Origin: Lonepinella sp042485795
Lineage (GTDB): Bacteria > Pseudomonadota > Gammaproteobacteria > Enterobacterales > Pasteurellaceae
Direction of reading: 5' to 3'
Length of the DNA: 64,000 nucleotides
Assembly (NCBI RefSeq): GCF_042485795.1
Contig: NZ_CP169368.1
Location: 434,001 to 498,000 of the forward strand
Position 1 is the first letter of the stretch. Each line of letters opens with the position of its first letter. Under the pieces are notes generated by a model. It was not told where the DNA came from. It was given only the letters and a program-made list of their open reading frames with translations, and searched no databases. This document shows, piece after piece, positions 1 to 12,391 of this stretch. A program made the translations under genes and the position numbers.

Positions 1-81
1 TAGAAATTCATTAACTTTTCATTTTTTTTGAGAGTGAGAAGAAAGATTTAGAAGCAAGCAGTTTATTGAGCGATCGAACTT
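1..81 (+). other. rrn leader: rRNA operon leader (partial)
   Basis: AT-rich leader directly upstream of the 16S gene. The operon promoters lie outside the window. I see no complete boxA here; a boxA-like site lies in the 16S-23S spacer. Confidence 0.7.
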
Positions 82-1620
<1,539 letters not shown>

Positions 1621-1783
1621 CCAAAAACAGTGGCAATAAGTGTCCACACAGATTGGCTGATAATTGTAAACAAAGAAAGAAAAAGACCGCACTTTTCATT
1701 GCTTACTAGGTCGAGCAAGAGAAACGAATGAAACGAAAAAAGAAGTGCGAATAATAAAAGACAACAAATTATCTTTACCTGTT

Positions 1784-1859
1784 GTCCCCATCGTCTAGAG
1801 GCCTAGGACATCGCCCTTTCACGGCGGTAACCGGGGTTCGAATCCCCGTGGGGACGCCA
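1784..1859 (+). tRNA. gltT: tRNA-Glu (anticodon TTC)
   Basis: 76-nt tRNA in the 16S-23S spacer, with a 7-bp acceptor stem (GTCCCCA/TGGGGAC), TTC anticodon at 1818-1820, the T-arm GGTTCGAATCC and an encoded CCA. It is the only tRNA in this spacer, so the operon is of the Glu type rather than the Ile-Ala type. Confidence 0.98.
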
Positions 1860-1915
1860 ATTAAAGATGATTTGGTAGATAAACGAGAAATGGATTATCT
1901 ATATTATTTTCTTAT

Positions 1916-1929
1916 TGTTCTTTAAAAAA
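1916..1929 (+). promoter_or_regulatory. boxA-like antitermination site in 16S-23S spacer
   Basis: TGTTCTTTAAAAAA resembles the boxA consensus TGCTCTTTAACAA, used by the Nus/SuhB antitermination complex on rRNA operons. It lies between tRNA-Glu and 23S, where a second boxA is normally found. The call rests on the motif and its position only. Confidence 0.55.
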
Positions 1930-2146
1930 TTGGAAACAAGCTGAAAACAGAGTTCAGATAGCAGTGGTCAGATAGCAGTTAATGCGACTGATGATTGTTA
2001 GATGACTCAACGTTTGAGTAAAAATCTTGTGTGAACAAAAGCACACAAGTCTAGTTATTAAAATCAACTGAAAGTGAAGCAGATTAAGGGTGAAAAAGGT
2101 ATTAGGACTGTTGTCTGAAACCTGTTATCTGACGTCTGTGCGAAAG

Positions 2147-2161
2147 CACTTGAGGTTGTAT

Positions 2162-2168
<7 letters not shown>
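2147..2168 (+). repeat. 5' arm of 23S processing stem
   Basis: The segment from CACTTGAGG to AGTTAAG is complementary to 5155-5177 with a single extra G in the 3' arm. Together they form the long duplex that brackets pre-23S rRNA and is cleaved by RNase III in related bacteria. Pairing may extend outward, since CAGACGTCAGA-like and CAGATGTCAGA segments lie beyond both arms. Confidence 0.75.
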
Positions 2169-5154
<2,986 letters not shown>

Positions 5155-5162
<8 letters not shown>

Positions 5163-5177
5163 TACAACGCTCAAGTG
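5155..5177 (+). repeat. 3' arm of 23S processing stem
   Basis: CTTAACTATACAAC followed by GCTCAAGTG pairs with 2147-2168 apart from one bulged G. It overlaps the 3' end of mature 23S, as expected for an RNase III processing stem. Confidence 0.75.
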
Positions 5178-5373
5178 GTTTTGATTCAGAAGACAGATGT
5201 CAGAAGACAGAAGACAGTTGAAGAGCGTGAAAGTAACGAACAGACAAAAAAGAAAATCGAACAGACAGCTTGTTTCAAATTTAAAGAACAAAATACAAAA
5301 AGGAAAGAATTAAGTAGGATACAGGATAACACACGGTACAGCCGTCTGAAACCTGTTTTATCTGAACCCTGAT

Positions 5374-5491
5374 TTCCTGATGGTCATAATGCAGTAGTGC
5401 CACCTGACTCCATGCCGAACTCAGAAGTGAAATGCTGTGATGCCGATGGTAGTGTTGGGAATCCCAATGTGAGAGTAGGTCGCCATCAGGG
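5374..5491 (+). rRNA. rrf: 5S ribosomal RNA
   Basis: About 118 nt. The terminal helix CCTGATGG (5376-5383) pairs with CCATCAGG (5483-5490). The core segments CCGAACTCAGAAGTGAAA and GCCGATGGTAGT are conserved. It follows a spacer of about 210 nt that holds no tRNA but has repeated CAGAAGACAG units. Confidence 0.97.
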
Positions 5492-5507
5492 CTTTATTAC
5501 AATAACG

Positions 5508-5537
5508 AACCCCAGTTACGTGAGTAGCTGGGGTTTT
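5508..5537 (+). terminator. Rho-independent terminator of the rRNA operon
   Basis: CCCCAGTTAC (5510-5519) pairs with GTAGCTGGGG (5524-5533), with one wobble and a 4-nt loop, followed by TTTT. It lies 17 nt after 5S. Confidence 0.9.
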
Positions 5538-5619
5538 AATCATTTGTATTAATATTAATCGTTATTTTACCTAAAATTTGCTACACTAAATCCAACGCTG
5601 ATTTTACCTAGGATTTTCT

Positions 5620-6432
5620 ATGCAACTTACTGATCAACTTCTTCAATCTGTACTACATATTGCTAATGAAGCAGGTAAAATCTTAGAAAGTTTCTATCTA
5701 AAATCTGAATCTATTGAAATTCATACAAAATCAGATAATACCCCCGTGACAGAAGTTGATTTAGCCATTAGTCAATTTTTAATTCAAAAACTCGCCACAC
5801 TTACTCCTGATATTCCAATACTTTCCGAAGAAAATTGTAATATTCCACTTTCTGAACGGCAATCATGGGAAACTTATTGGCTTATTGATCCCTTAGATGG
5901 CACGCAACGATTTATTGAGCGAACAGGGCAGTTTTCCATTTTAATTGCCTTAATTCATCAAAATCGTCCAATTTTAGGGATTATCCATGCTCCGATCTTA
6001 CAAAAAACCTATTATGCAATGCAGGGATTTGGGGCGTATAAATTGGAAGATAATCATCATCAACGCCTAACCGCTCGTCATATTGATACGACTCAACCGC
6101 TTAAAATTGCGGTGGGTTCAGAAAACCATAAGCAAAAAGTGCGGTGTATTTTGCCTGAGAATTTTCCTTGTGAGTTTCTCGTATATGGTTCTAGTGGCTT
6201 AAAAGGGGGCTTGGTGGCAGATGGTACAGCGGATTGTTATGTGCGTTTAGGTGATACTGGTGAATGGGATACGGCAGCAGCTGAAATTTTACTCAGTGAG
6301 TTAAATGGAAATATTTTCGAACCGCATTTTTTACCTTTAACTTATAATCAACGAGAAACCTTTATTAATCCTCATTTTGTGATGACAGCAGATCGTGAAG
6401 TAAATTGGCAAAAAATCTTTTGCTTTAATTAG
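5620..6432 (+). CDS. cysQ: 3'(2'),5'-bisphosphate nucleotidase CysQ
   Basis: A 270-aa Mg-dependent phosphatase of the inositol-monophosphatase superfamily that hydrolyses 3'-phosphoadenosine 5'-phosphate, the by-product of sulfate assimilation, in the cytoplasm. The metal-binding motifs are visible: Glu70-Glu71 in LSEE, IDPLDGT at 89-95 and WDTAA at 216-220. Length is close to that of E. coli CysQ. An AGGAT ribosome-binding site lies just before the start. A USS (AAAAGTGCGGT) is embedded in the coding sequence near 6135. As in H. influenzae, the gene precedes zwf. It is 76 bp upstream of zwf, so co-transcription is possible. Confidence 0.95.
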   Translation: MQLTDQLLQSVLHIANEAGKILESFYLKSESIEIHTKSDNTPVTEVDLAISQFLIQKLATLTPDIPILSEENCNIPLSERQSWETYWLIDPLDGTQRFIERTGQFSILIALIHQNRPILGIIHAPILQKTYYAMQGFGAYKLEDNHHQRLTARHIDTTQPLKIAVGSENHKQKVRCILPENFPCEFLVYGSSGLKGGLVADGTADCYVRLGDTGEWDTAAAEILLSELNGNIFEPHFLPLTYNQRETFINPHFVMTADREVNWQKIFCFN

Positions 6433-6508
6433 TAATAGCTATTTGAAAATTCTATGTGAATGGTGCATAGTATAGGGATAGTTTATCGTTTTACTAGGAT
6501 ATAATAAT

Positions 6509-7996
6509 ATGAATGCAGAAAATAATTGTATTGTGATTTTTGGTGCGTCAGGTGATTTGACTCATCGTAAATTAATTCCAGCCCTTTATAACCTCTATAA
6601 AATCGGGCGTTTAACGGAGAACTTTTCTGTGCTGGGCGTTGCTCGTTCAGATTTAAATGATGAAAGTTTTCGTGATAAAATGCGTAAAGCATTGATTAAA
6701 CATGAGAAAGCAACAGGTGAGAGTTTAGATAATTTCTGCTCACATTTGTATTACCAATCTGTGAATACGTCTGATGCACAAGATTATGGTAAGTTAGTGC
6801 CACGTCTTGATGAATTACACGATAAGTACCAAACCTGTGGTAACACGCTTTATTACCTTTCTACCCCCCCAAGCCTTTATGGCGTGATTCCTGAATGTTT
6901 AGCTGCTCACGGCTTGAATACCGAAGAATACGGCTGGAAACGCATTATCGTGGAAAAACCCTTTGGCTATGATTTGAAAACTGCTCACGAATTAGATATT
7001 CAGATTCACCGTTTTTTTGAAGAACATCAAATTTACCGTATTGACCATTATTTGGGCAAAGAAACCGTGCAGAACTTACTCGTGCTACGTTTTTCTAACG
7101 GCTTATTTGAACCCCTTTGGAGCCGTAATTTTATTGATTATGTGGAAATCACGGGGGCGGAATCTATTGGTGTAGAAGAACGAGGTGGTTATTATGACGG
7201 TTCGGGTGCCATGCGTGATATGTTCCAAAACCATTTATTGCAAGTATTGGCAATGGTTGCTATGGAACCGCCAGCAATTATTAATGCTAATTCTATGCGT
7301 GATGAAGTGGCGAAAGTATTGCATTGTTTACACCCATTAAATGAAGATGATCTGCAAAATAATTTGGTGTTAGGACAATATACCGAAGCCCAAATTGACG
7401 GTGAGCAGGTCAAGGGTTACTTACAAGAAAAGGGCGTACCAGAAGACTCGAATACCGAAACCTTTATGGCGTTACGCTGTAAAATTGATAACTGGCGTTG
7501 GGCGGGGGTACCATTTTATGTTCGCACAGGTAAGCGTTTACCAGCACGAGTTACCGAAGTAGTGATTCACTTTAAAACCACGCCACACCCAGTATTTAGT
7601 CAAAATGCACCAGAGAATAAATTGATTGTTCGTATTCAGCCTGACGAGGGAATTTCAATGCGTTTTGGTTTGAAAAAACCAGGGGCAGGGTTTGATGCGA
7701 AAGAAGTATCAATGGATTTCCGTTATTCCGATTTAAGCGGATCATCCAGCCTGTTAACGGCGTATGAACGCTTATTACTTGATGCGATTAAAGGCGATGC
7801 CACCTTGTTTGCCCGTACCGATGCCGTACACGCTTGCTGGAAATTTGTGCAGCCGATTCTTAATTATAAAGAAAATCGTGGTCGTGTATATGAGTATGAA
7901 GCTGGCACTTGGGGACCGAAAGAGGCAGATAAACTTATCGCTAAATCGGGACGAGTATGGCGTAAACCGAGCGGTCAGATGAAGAAAAAAATCTAG
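6509..7996 (+). CDS. zwf: glucose-6-phosphate 1-dehydrogenase
   Basis: A 495-aa enzyme that oxidises glucose 6-phosphate to 6-phosphogluconolactone with reduction of NADP+, the entry step of the oxidative pentose phosphate pathway. The N-terminal dinucleotide motif FGASGDLTHRK spans residues 11-21. EKPFGYD is at 149-155, and the active-site signature RIDHYLGKE with catalytic His is at 177-185. Length is typical of the bacterial enzyme. It is followed after 11 nt by pgl, in an operon zwf-pgl-ygeA-gnd with short gaps. Confidence 0.98.
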   Translation: MNAENNCIVIFGASGDLTHRKLIPALYNLYKIGRLTENFSVLGVARSDLNDESFRDKMRKALIKHEKATGESLDNFCSHLYYQSVNTSDAQDYGKLVPRLDELHDKYQTCGNTLYYLSTPPSLYGVIPECLAAHGLNTEEYGWKRIIVEKPFGYDLKTAHELDIQIHRFFEEHQIYRIDHYLGKETVQNLLVLRFSNGLFEPLWSRNFIDYVEITGAESIGVEERGGYYDGSGAMRDMFQNHLLQVLAMVAMEPPAIINANSMRDEVAKVLHCLHPLNEDDLQNNLVLGQYTEAQIDGEQVKGYLQEKGVPEDSNTETFMALRCKIDNWRWAGVPFYVRTGKRLPARVTEVVIHFKTTPHPVFSQNAPENKLIVRIQPDEGISMRFGLKKPGAGFDAKEVSMDFRYSDLSGSSSLLTAYERLLLDAIKGDATLFARTDAVHACWKFVQPILNYKENRGRVYEYEAGTWGPKEADKLIAKSGRVWRKPSGQMKKKI

Positions 7997-8007
7997 GGGA
8001 ATGTGGA

Positions 8008-8706
8008 ATGAAGACAATTATTTTTGATACGGCACAACAAGCGGTGGAAAACATTGCCGAGCAGTTTTTGCAATTAAGTCAACAGGATAAGCCTGTGCAT
8101 ATTTCCTTATCGGGTGGTAGCACGCCAAAATTGCTGTTTAAAACATTAGCTCAAGCTCCATTTAATACCGAAGTGCGGTGGAAAAATTTGCATTTTTGGT
8201 GGGGTGACGACCGTATGGTGCCGCCGAGCGATCCCGAAAGCAATTACGGCGAAGTGCAAAAATTGCTATTCGATCATATTCAAATTCCAGCGGAAAACAT
8301 TCATCGTATTAGGGGCGAAAATGATCCACAAGCGGAACTCGCTCGTTTTGAGCAAGAAATTCAAGCCAACATTCCCAACGGTGAATTTGATTGGATTATT
8401 TTAGGCATGGGCAATGACGGACACACGGCATCCTTATTCCCCCATCAAACGAATTTCAATGATCCGAATTTGGCGGTGATTGCCAAACACCCTGAAAGTG
8501 GGCAATTACGAATTTCTAAAACGGCGAAATTGTTGAGCCAAGCGAAACGTATTAGCTATTTAGTCACAGGCGAAGCCAAAGCGGACATTCTCAAAGAAAT
8601 TGCTACGCACTCCGCCGACCAACTGCCTTATCCTGCGGCGAAAATTCAAAGTTCCAATGGAGTAACGGAGTGGATTTTGGATCGTGGAGCAGCAAAATTG
8701 CTGTAA
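8008..8706 (+). CDS. pgl: 6-phosphogluconolactonase
   Basis: A 232-aa lactonase of the Pgl/DevB type that hydrolyses 6-phosphogluconolactone to 6-phosphogluconate. SLSGGSTPK around residues 33-41 and GMGNDGHTASLFP starting at 133 are the hallmark phosphate-binding and active-site motifs shared with glucosamine-6-phosphate isomerases. WWGDDRMVPPSDPESN near 64-79 is specific to lactonases. It lies between zwf and the racemase gene in the same operon and carries a USS near 8172. Confidence 0.96.
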   Translation: MKTIIFDTAQQAVENIAEQFLQLSQQDKPVHISLSGGSTPKLLFKTLAQAPFNTEVRWKNLHFWWGDDRMVPPSDPESNYGEVQKLLFDHIQIPAENIHRIRGENDPQAELARFEQEIQANIPNGEFDWIILGMGNDGHTASLFPHQTNFNDPNLAVIAKHPESGQLRISKTAKLLSQAKRISYLVTGEAKADILKEIATHSADQLPYPAAKIQSSNGVTEWILDRGAAKLL

Positions 8707-8724
8707 TCATTAAGGATTAACAGA

Positions 8725-9414
8725 ATGAAAACACTCGGTATTATCGGCGGAATGAGTCCTGAAAGTACAATAACCTACTATCAGCAAATTAATCGTCTAG
8801 TGAATCAAAAGCTAGGTGGAAATCATTCTGCTCCGCTGTTAATGGTGAGTGTAGAATTTGAGCGAATTGTACAATGCCAAAAATCAGGTGATTGGCAAAA
8901 AGCAGGGGAAATTTTAGCTCAATCAGGACAAAAATTGGAGCAGATGGGAGCAGATGCTGTTTTATTGGCAACCAACACAATGCACAAAGTTGCTCCCCAA
9001 ATTATTGAGCAAATTAATGTCCCGTTTTTGCATATTTTAGATGCGACTGCCAATGCGATTAAGACAAAAGGCTTATCTAAGATTGCGGTATTAGGTACAG
9101 CTTTTACGATGCAAGATGAATTTTATCGTAATGGATTAACCCAGCGTGGCATAGAAATGCTGGTACCTGATGCAAAAAATCAGCAAGAAATTCACCGCAT
9201 TATTTTTGAAGAATTATGCGTAGGGAAAATTCTGCCAACATCAAAACAATTTTATTTGCAGACCATTGCAGAACTCGCTCAACAAGGAGCAGAAGGGGTA
9301 ATTTTGGGTTGTACTGAAATTGGCTTATTGGTTCAGCAAAATGATACAGCATTGACGTTATTTGATACTGCACAGTTACATAGTGAAATGGCAGTGGAAT
9401 TTATTTTAAACTAA
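8725..9414 (+). CDS. ygeA: L-aspartate/glutamate racemase, YgeA (EcL-DER) type
   Basis: A 229-aa PLP-independent racemase of the Asp/Glu/hydantoin racemase superfamily, similar along its length to E. coli YgeA: GIIGGMSPEST at the N-terminus, LATNTMHKVA at 81-90 and GCTEIGLL at 195-202. Most family members use a Cys/Cys pair. Here the first position is Thr83 and the second Cys196, the atypical Thr/Cys pair reported for E. coli YgeA, which favours L-to-D conversion. It sits 18 nt after pgl and 20 nt before gnd, so it is co-transcribed with the pentose phosphate genes. The substrate in this organism is not shown by the sequence. Confidence 0.85.
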   Translation: MKTLGIIGGMSPESTITYYQQINRLVNQKLGGNHSAPLLMVSVEFERIVQCQKSGDWQKAGEILAQSGQKLEQMGADAVLLATNTMHKVAPQIIEQINVPFLHILDATANAIKTKGLSKIAVLGTAFTMQDEFYRNGLTQRGIEMLVPDAKNQQEIHRIIFEELCVGKILPTSKQFYLQTIAELAQQGAEGVILGCTEIGLLVQQNDTALTLFDTAQLHSEMAVEFILN

Positions 9415-9434
9415 CTTCGACATAGGAGAAAAAA

Positions 9435-10889
9435 ATGTCAGTTAAAGGCGACATCGGCGTTATTGGTTTAGCGGTAATGGGACAAAATTTGATTTTAAAT
9501 ATGAACGACAACGGCTTTAAAGTAGTGGCGTATAACCGTACCACCAGCAAAGTTGACGAGTTCTTACAAGGTGCAGCGAAAGGTACTAACATTATCGGGG
9601 CGTATTCACTTGAAGATTTAGCCGCCAAATTAGAAAAACCACGCAAAGTAATGTTAATGGTGCGTGCGGGCGATGTAGTGGATCAATTTATTGATGCCTT
9701 ATTACCGCACTTAGAGCAAGGTGATATTATCATTGATGGCGGTAACTCAAATTACCCTGATACCAACCGCCGAGTGAAAGCCTTGAGTGAGAAAGGGATT
9801 CGCTTTATTGGTTCCGGTGTATCGGGCGGTGAAGAAGGGGCAAGACACGGACCATCTATTATGCCAGGTGGTAACGCTGAAGCGTGGCAATATGTGAAAC
9901 CGATTTTCCAAGCGATTTCAGCGAAGACTGACAAAGGCGAGCCTTGCTGTGATTGGGTGGGAAAAGACGGTTCAGGTCATTTCGTGAAAATGGTACATAA
10001 CGGTATTGAATACGGTGATATGCAGTTGATTTGTGAAGCCTACCAATTCTTAAAAGACGGTTTGGGCTTAAATCACGAAGAAATGCAGGCGATTTTTGCC
10101 GAGTGGAAAAAAACCGAATTAGATAGCTATCTCATTGATATTACCACCGATATTCTCGGTTACAAAGATACAGACGGTTCGCCATTAGTGGAGAAAATCT
10201 TAGATACCGCAGGACAAAAAGGTACGGGTAAATGGACGGGGATTAATGCCCTTGATTTCGGTATTCCATTAACCTTAATCACCGAATCTGTGTTTGCTCG
10301 TTGTGTATCTTCTTTCAAAGATCAACGTGTTGCCACGTCAAAATTATTCAACAAGACCATCACGCAAGTCACAGGCGATAAAAAAGTATGGATTGAAGCG
10401 GTTCGCCGTGCCTTACTGGCATCAAAAATCATCTCTTACGCACAAGGCTTTATGCTGATTCGTGAAGCATCCGAGAATTTTGAGTGGAATATTAATTACG
10501 GTGCAACAGCGTTATTATGGCGTGAGGGCTGCATTATCCGTAGCCGTTTCTTAGGCAATATCCGTGATGCCTATGAAACCAATCCTGATTTAGTGTTCTT
10601 AGGTGCTGACCCGTATTTCAAAGGCATCTTAGAAAATTGTTTGAGCGACTGGCGTAAAGTGGTGGCAAAATCTATTGAAGTGGGGATTCCAATGCCTTGT
10701 ATGGCAAGTGCAATTACTTTCTTAGATGGTTATACGTCCGCCAACTTACCAGCGAACTTGCTACAAGCCCAACGTGACTATTTCGGCGCACATACTTATG
10801 AGCGTACTGACAAACCACGTGGCGAGCATTTCCATACTAACTGGACAGGGCGTGGTGGCAATACAGCATCGACCACTTATGACGTTTAA
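9435..10889 (+). CDS. gnd: 6-phosphogluconate dehydrogenase, decarboxylating
   Basis: A 484-aa enzyme converting 6-phosphogluconate to ribulose 5-phosphate and CO2 with NADP+. The N-terminal Rossmann motif GLAVMGQNLILNM is present. SGGEEGARHGPSIMPGG and KMVHNGIEYGDMQ form the substrate site; the latter contains the catalytic Lys. Full length for the long homodimeric form. It ends the zwf operon. Its native downstream inverted-USS terminator has been split by an IS copy starting 67 bp after the stop codon. Confidence 0.98.
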   Translation: MSVKGDIGVIGLAVMGQNLILNMNDNGFKVVAYNRTTSKVDEFLQGAAKGTNIIGAYSLEDLAAKLEKPRKVMLMVRAGDVVDQFIDALLPHLEQGDIIIDGGNSNYPDTNRRVKALSEKGIRFIGSGVSGGEEGARHGPSIMPGGNAEAWQYVKPIFQAISAKTDKGEPCCDWVGKDGSGHFVKMVHNGIEYGDMQLICEAYQFLKDGLGLNHEEMQAIFAEWKKTELDSYLIDITTDILGYKDTDGSPLVEKILDTAGQKGTGKWTGINALDFGIPLTLITESVFARCVSSFKDQRVATSKLFNKTITQVTGDKKVWIEAVRRALLASKIISYAQGFMLIREASENFEWNINYGATALLWREGCIIRSRFLGNIRDAYETNPDLVFLGADPYFKGILENCLSDWRKVVAKSIEVGIPMPCMASAITFLDGYTSANLPANLLQAQRDYFGAHTYERTDKPRGEHFHTNWTGRGGNTASTTYDV

Positions 10890-10941
10890 TCTAAATAGGG
10901 AACTATTTGTCTATTTTGTATTTAGTTGTTATATAAACAAA

Positions 10942-10955
10942 AAGTGCGGTATTTT
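10942..10955 (+). terminator. left half of IS-split USS-hairpin terminator (gnd/ilvC)
   Basis: AAGTGCGGTA followed by TTTT is one arm of an inverted-USS hairpin. The other arm, TACCGCACTTTT, is at 12366-12377 beyond the IS. Removing the IS and one TTT duplication gives a perfect 12-bp stem with loop TTTTC between the convergent genes gnd and ilvC. Confidence 0.8.
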
Positions 10956-11010
10956 TGATCTGCACCCCAAAAGTTGGACTAACCTCCAACCCAATAAGGT
11001 GCAGATTTTT

Positions 11011-11529
11011 ATGACTAAATACAACCAAACATTCAAACAACAAGTCGTGGATTTTTATTTCACAAATCACGAAAGTTTATCTATAACATGCAAACATTTT
11101 GACCTGCCCAATGAGACAGCTAGACGTTGGATTGTGCAATTTAAGCACTCAGGCAGTAGTGGATTAGCTGTTCGACATAGCAAACAAAAGTATTCTCCAG
11201 AGTTCAAATTTAACGTTGTTCAAAGCGTACTTTTAGGTCAATTTTCGGGTCGTGGTGCAGCGTTACATTTTGGCTTAAGTAGCTCGGGCATGATTAGTCA
11301 ATGGTTGAAAACCTTTGAAAAACAAGGTATAAAAGGCTTATTACCTAAACCAAAGGGTCGCCAAACGATGAAGCCAAAATATCCTAAAATGCCCCCAAAA
11401 CCCAAGAATCGGCTAGAAGAACTCGAGCTTGAAAATCTGAGATTGAGAGCGGAGAACGACTTTCTAAAAAAGTTGGACGAGATTATCAAACGAGAAGACA
11501 GGAAACGGCAGAAGCCGTCCAAGCCTTAA
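11011..11529 (+). CDS. IS3-family transposase OrfA (copy 1)
   Basis: A 172-aa protein with two helix-turn-helix modules near residues 10-50 and 60-105 and a C-terminal coiled coil rich in Leu and Glu (RLEELELENLRLRAENDFL). It recognises the IS ends. The start MTKYNQTFK at 11011 is preferred because the open frame upstream runs back through the IS end into gnd. At 11466-11472 the slippery heptamer A AAA AAG should allow -1 frameshifting into orfB, giving the OrfAB transposase typical of the family. Confidence 0.92.
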   Translation: MTKYNQTFKQQVVDFYFTNHESLSITCKHFDLPNETARRWIVQFKHSGSSGLAVRHSKQKYSPEFKFNVVQSVLLGQFSGRGAALHFGLSSSGMISQWLKTFEKQGIKGLLPKPKGRQTMKPKYPKMPPKPKNRLEELELENLRLRAENDFLKKLDEIIKREDRKRQKPSKP

Positions 11530-11549
11530 GATTACGCTATCCGTTAGCT

Positions 11550-12335
11550 TTGTTGCTCGAAATTGCGGGACTTTCTCGTAGTGTATTTTTCTATCATATC
11601 AAGCCTAAAACGGATAAAGATGAAGCACTTAGAGCAGAAATCAGGAAGATAAAAGCAAAGCACCCTGAATATGGCTATCGCCGTGTTGCAGCAGAGTTGA
11701 AAGGGGTCAATCACAAGAAAATTCAACGACTTATGCGAGAAATGGGCTTGCAGGTGAAAAGCAAAAAATGTCGAAAATATAATGCCTATCATGGTGAAGT
11801 GGGCAGAATTGCCGAAAATAGGCTTAAACGTGATTTTACTGCCAGCAAACCGAATGAAAAATGGCTCACGGATATTACGGAGTTCAAGGCAGAAGATGGT
11901 AATAAACTCTATTTTTCGCCGATTTTAGACACATTTAACAACGAGCTAATCGCACATCACACTAGCACCAGTCCAAACTGGGCATTGGTGGAAACGATGT
12001 TGCAAAACGCATTGAAAAAGCGTGCTAAGGGAGAAAAAACGGTGTTGCATTCAGACCAAGGTTGGCACTATCAAATGCGAGCTTATCAACATATATTACG
12101 AGAAAATGGCATTGAACAGAGTATGTCCCGTAAGGGAAATTGCTTGGATAATGCTGCAATGGAGAGTTTTTTCGGGCGAATGAAAACGGAGCGTTTTTAT
12201 GGGAAATCCTTTAAAACCGTTGATGAGATTAAAATCATGATTGATGAGTATGTTCGCTATTACAATGAAGAACGTATTCAGTTAAAATTAAAAGGACTGA
12301 GTCCGATACAATATCGTCGTCAGTCCTTGATGTAA
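11550..12335 (+). CDS. IS3-family transposase OrfB, catalytic domain (copy 1)
   Basis: A 261-aa reading frame from an internal ATG. The same frame is open upstream to the slippery site at 11466-11472, so the active product is probably the OrfAB fusion. The DDE integrase core has Asp108 (LTDIT), Asp169 (HSDQG) and Glu205 (MESFFG), with the 35-residue spacing of IS3 transposases, and an HTH_21-type helical domain near residues 25-70. No disruptions are visible. The protein is identical to that of copy 2. Confidence 0.93.
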   Translation: MLLEIAGLSRSVFFYHIKPKTDKDEALRAEIRKIKAKHPEYGYRRVAAELKGVNHKKIQRLMREMGLQVKSKKCRKYNAYHGEVGRIAENRLKRDFTASKPNEKWLTDITEFKAEDGNKLYFSPILDTFNNELIAHHTSTSPNWALVETMLQNALKKRAKGEKTVLHSDQGWHYQMRAYQHILRENGIEQSMSRKGNCLDNAAMESFFGRMKTERFYGKSFKTVDEIKIMIDEYVRYYNEERIQLKLKGLSPIQYRRQSLM

Positions 12336-12365
12336 GCGTCTAACTTTTTGGGGTCAGATCATTTC

Positions 12366-12377
12366 TACCGCACTTTT
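12366..12377 (-). terminator. right half of IS-split USS-hairpin terminator (gnd/ilvC)
   Basis: TACCGCACTTTT is the complement of AAAAGTGCGGTA at 10940-10951. The hairpin is interrupted by IS copy 1 in its loop, so ilvC has probably lost its simple terminator. Confidence 0.75.
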
Positions 12378-12391
12378 CACATTCATTTCAA

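Larger units (their letters stand above)
10956..12361 (+). mobile_element. IS3-family (IS150-like) insertion sequence, copy 1
   Basis: A 1,406-bp element with imperfect terminal inverted repeats (left end TGATCTGCACCCCAAAAGTT; right end, read inward, TGATCTGACCCCAAAAAGTT) and a 3-bp target duplication TTT at 10953-10955 and 12362-12364. It carries two overlapping-phase genes, orfA and orfB, with an A-AAA-AAG frameshift site at 11466-11472. Copy 2 at 15438-16843 has the same length, gives identical protein translations and lies in the opposite orientation. The length, two-ORF layout and DD(35)E signature place it in the IS150 group. Both copies appear intact and potentially active. Confidence 0.95.

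Noticed and set aside
5341..5350. GCCGTCTGAA, identical to the core Neisseria DNA uptake sequence, in the 23S-5S spacer
   Set aside because: It is part of a segment that also occurs, as TTGTCTGAAACC, in the 16S-23S spacer. A chance match within a local repeat is more likely than foreign DNA.
5175..5372. 65-codon open frame in the 23S-5S spacer
   Set aside because: It consists of spacer repeats rich in Lys, Glu and Gln codons and lies within a processed rRNA precursor.
10726..11010. N-terminal extension of OrfA overlapping the gnd end
   Set aside because: It crosses the IS boundary and uses host sequence. Copy 2 has a different upstream sequence, so the real start is MTKYNQTFK.
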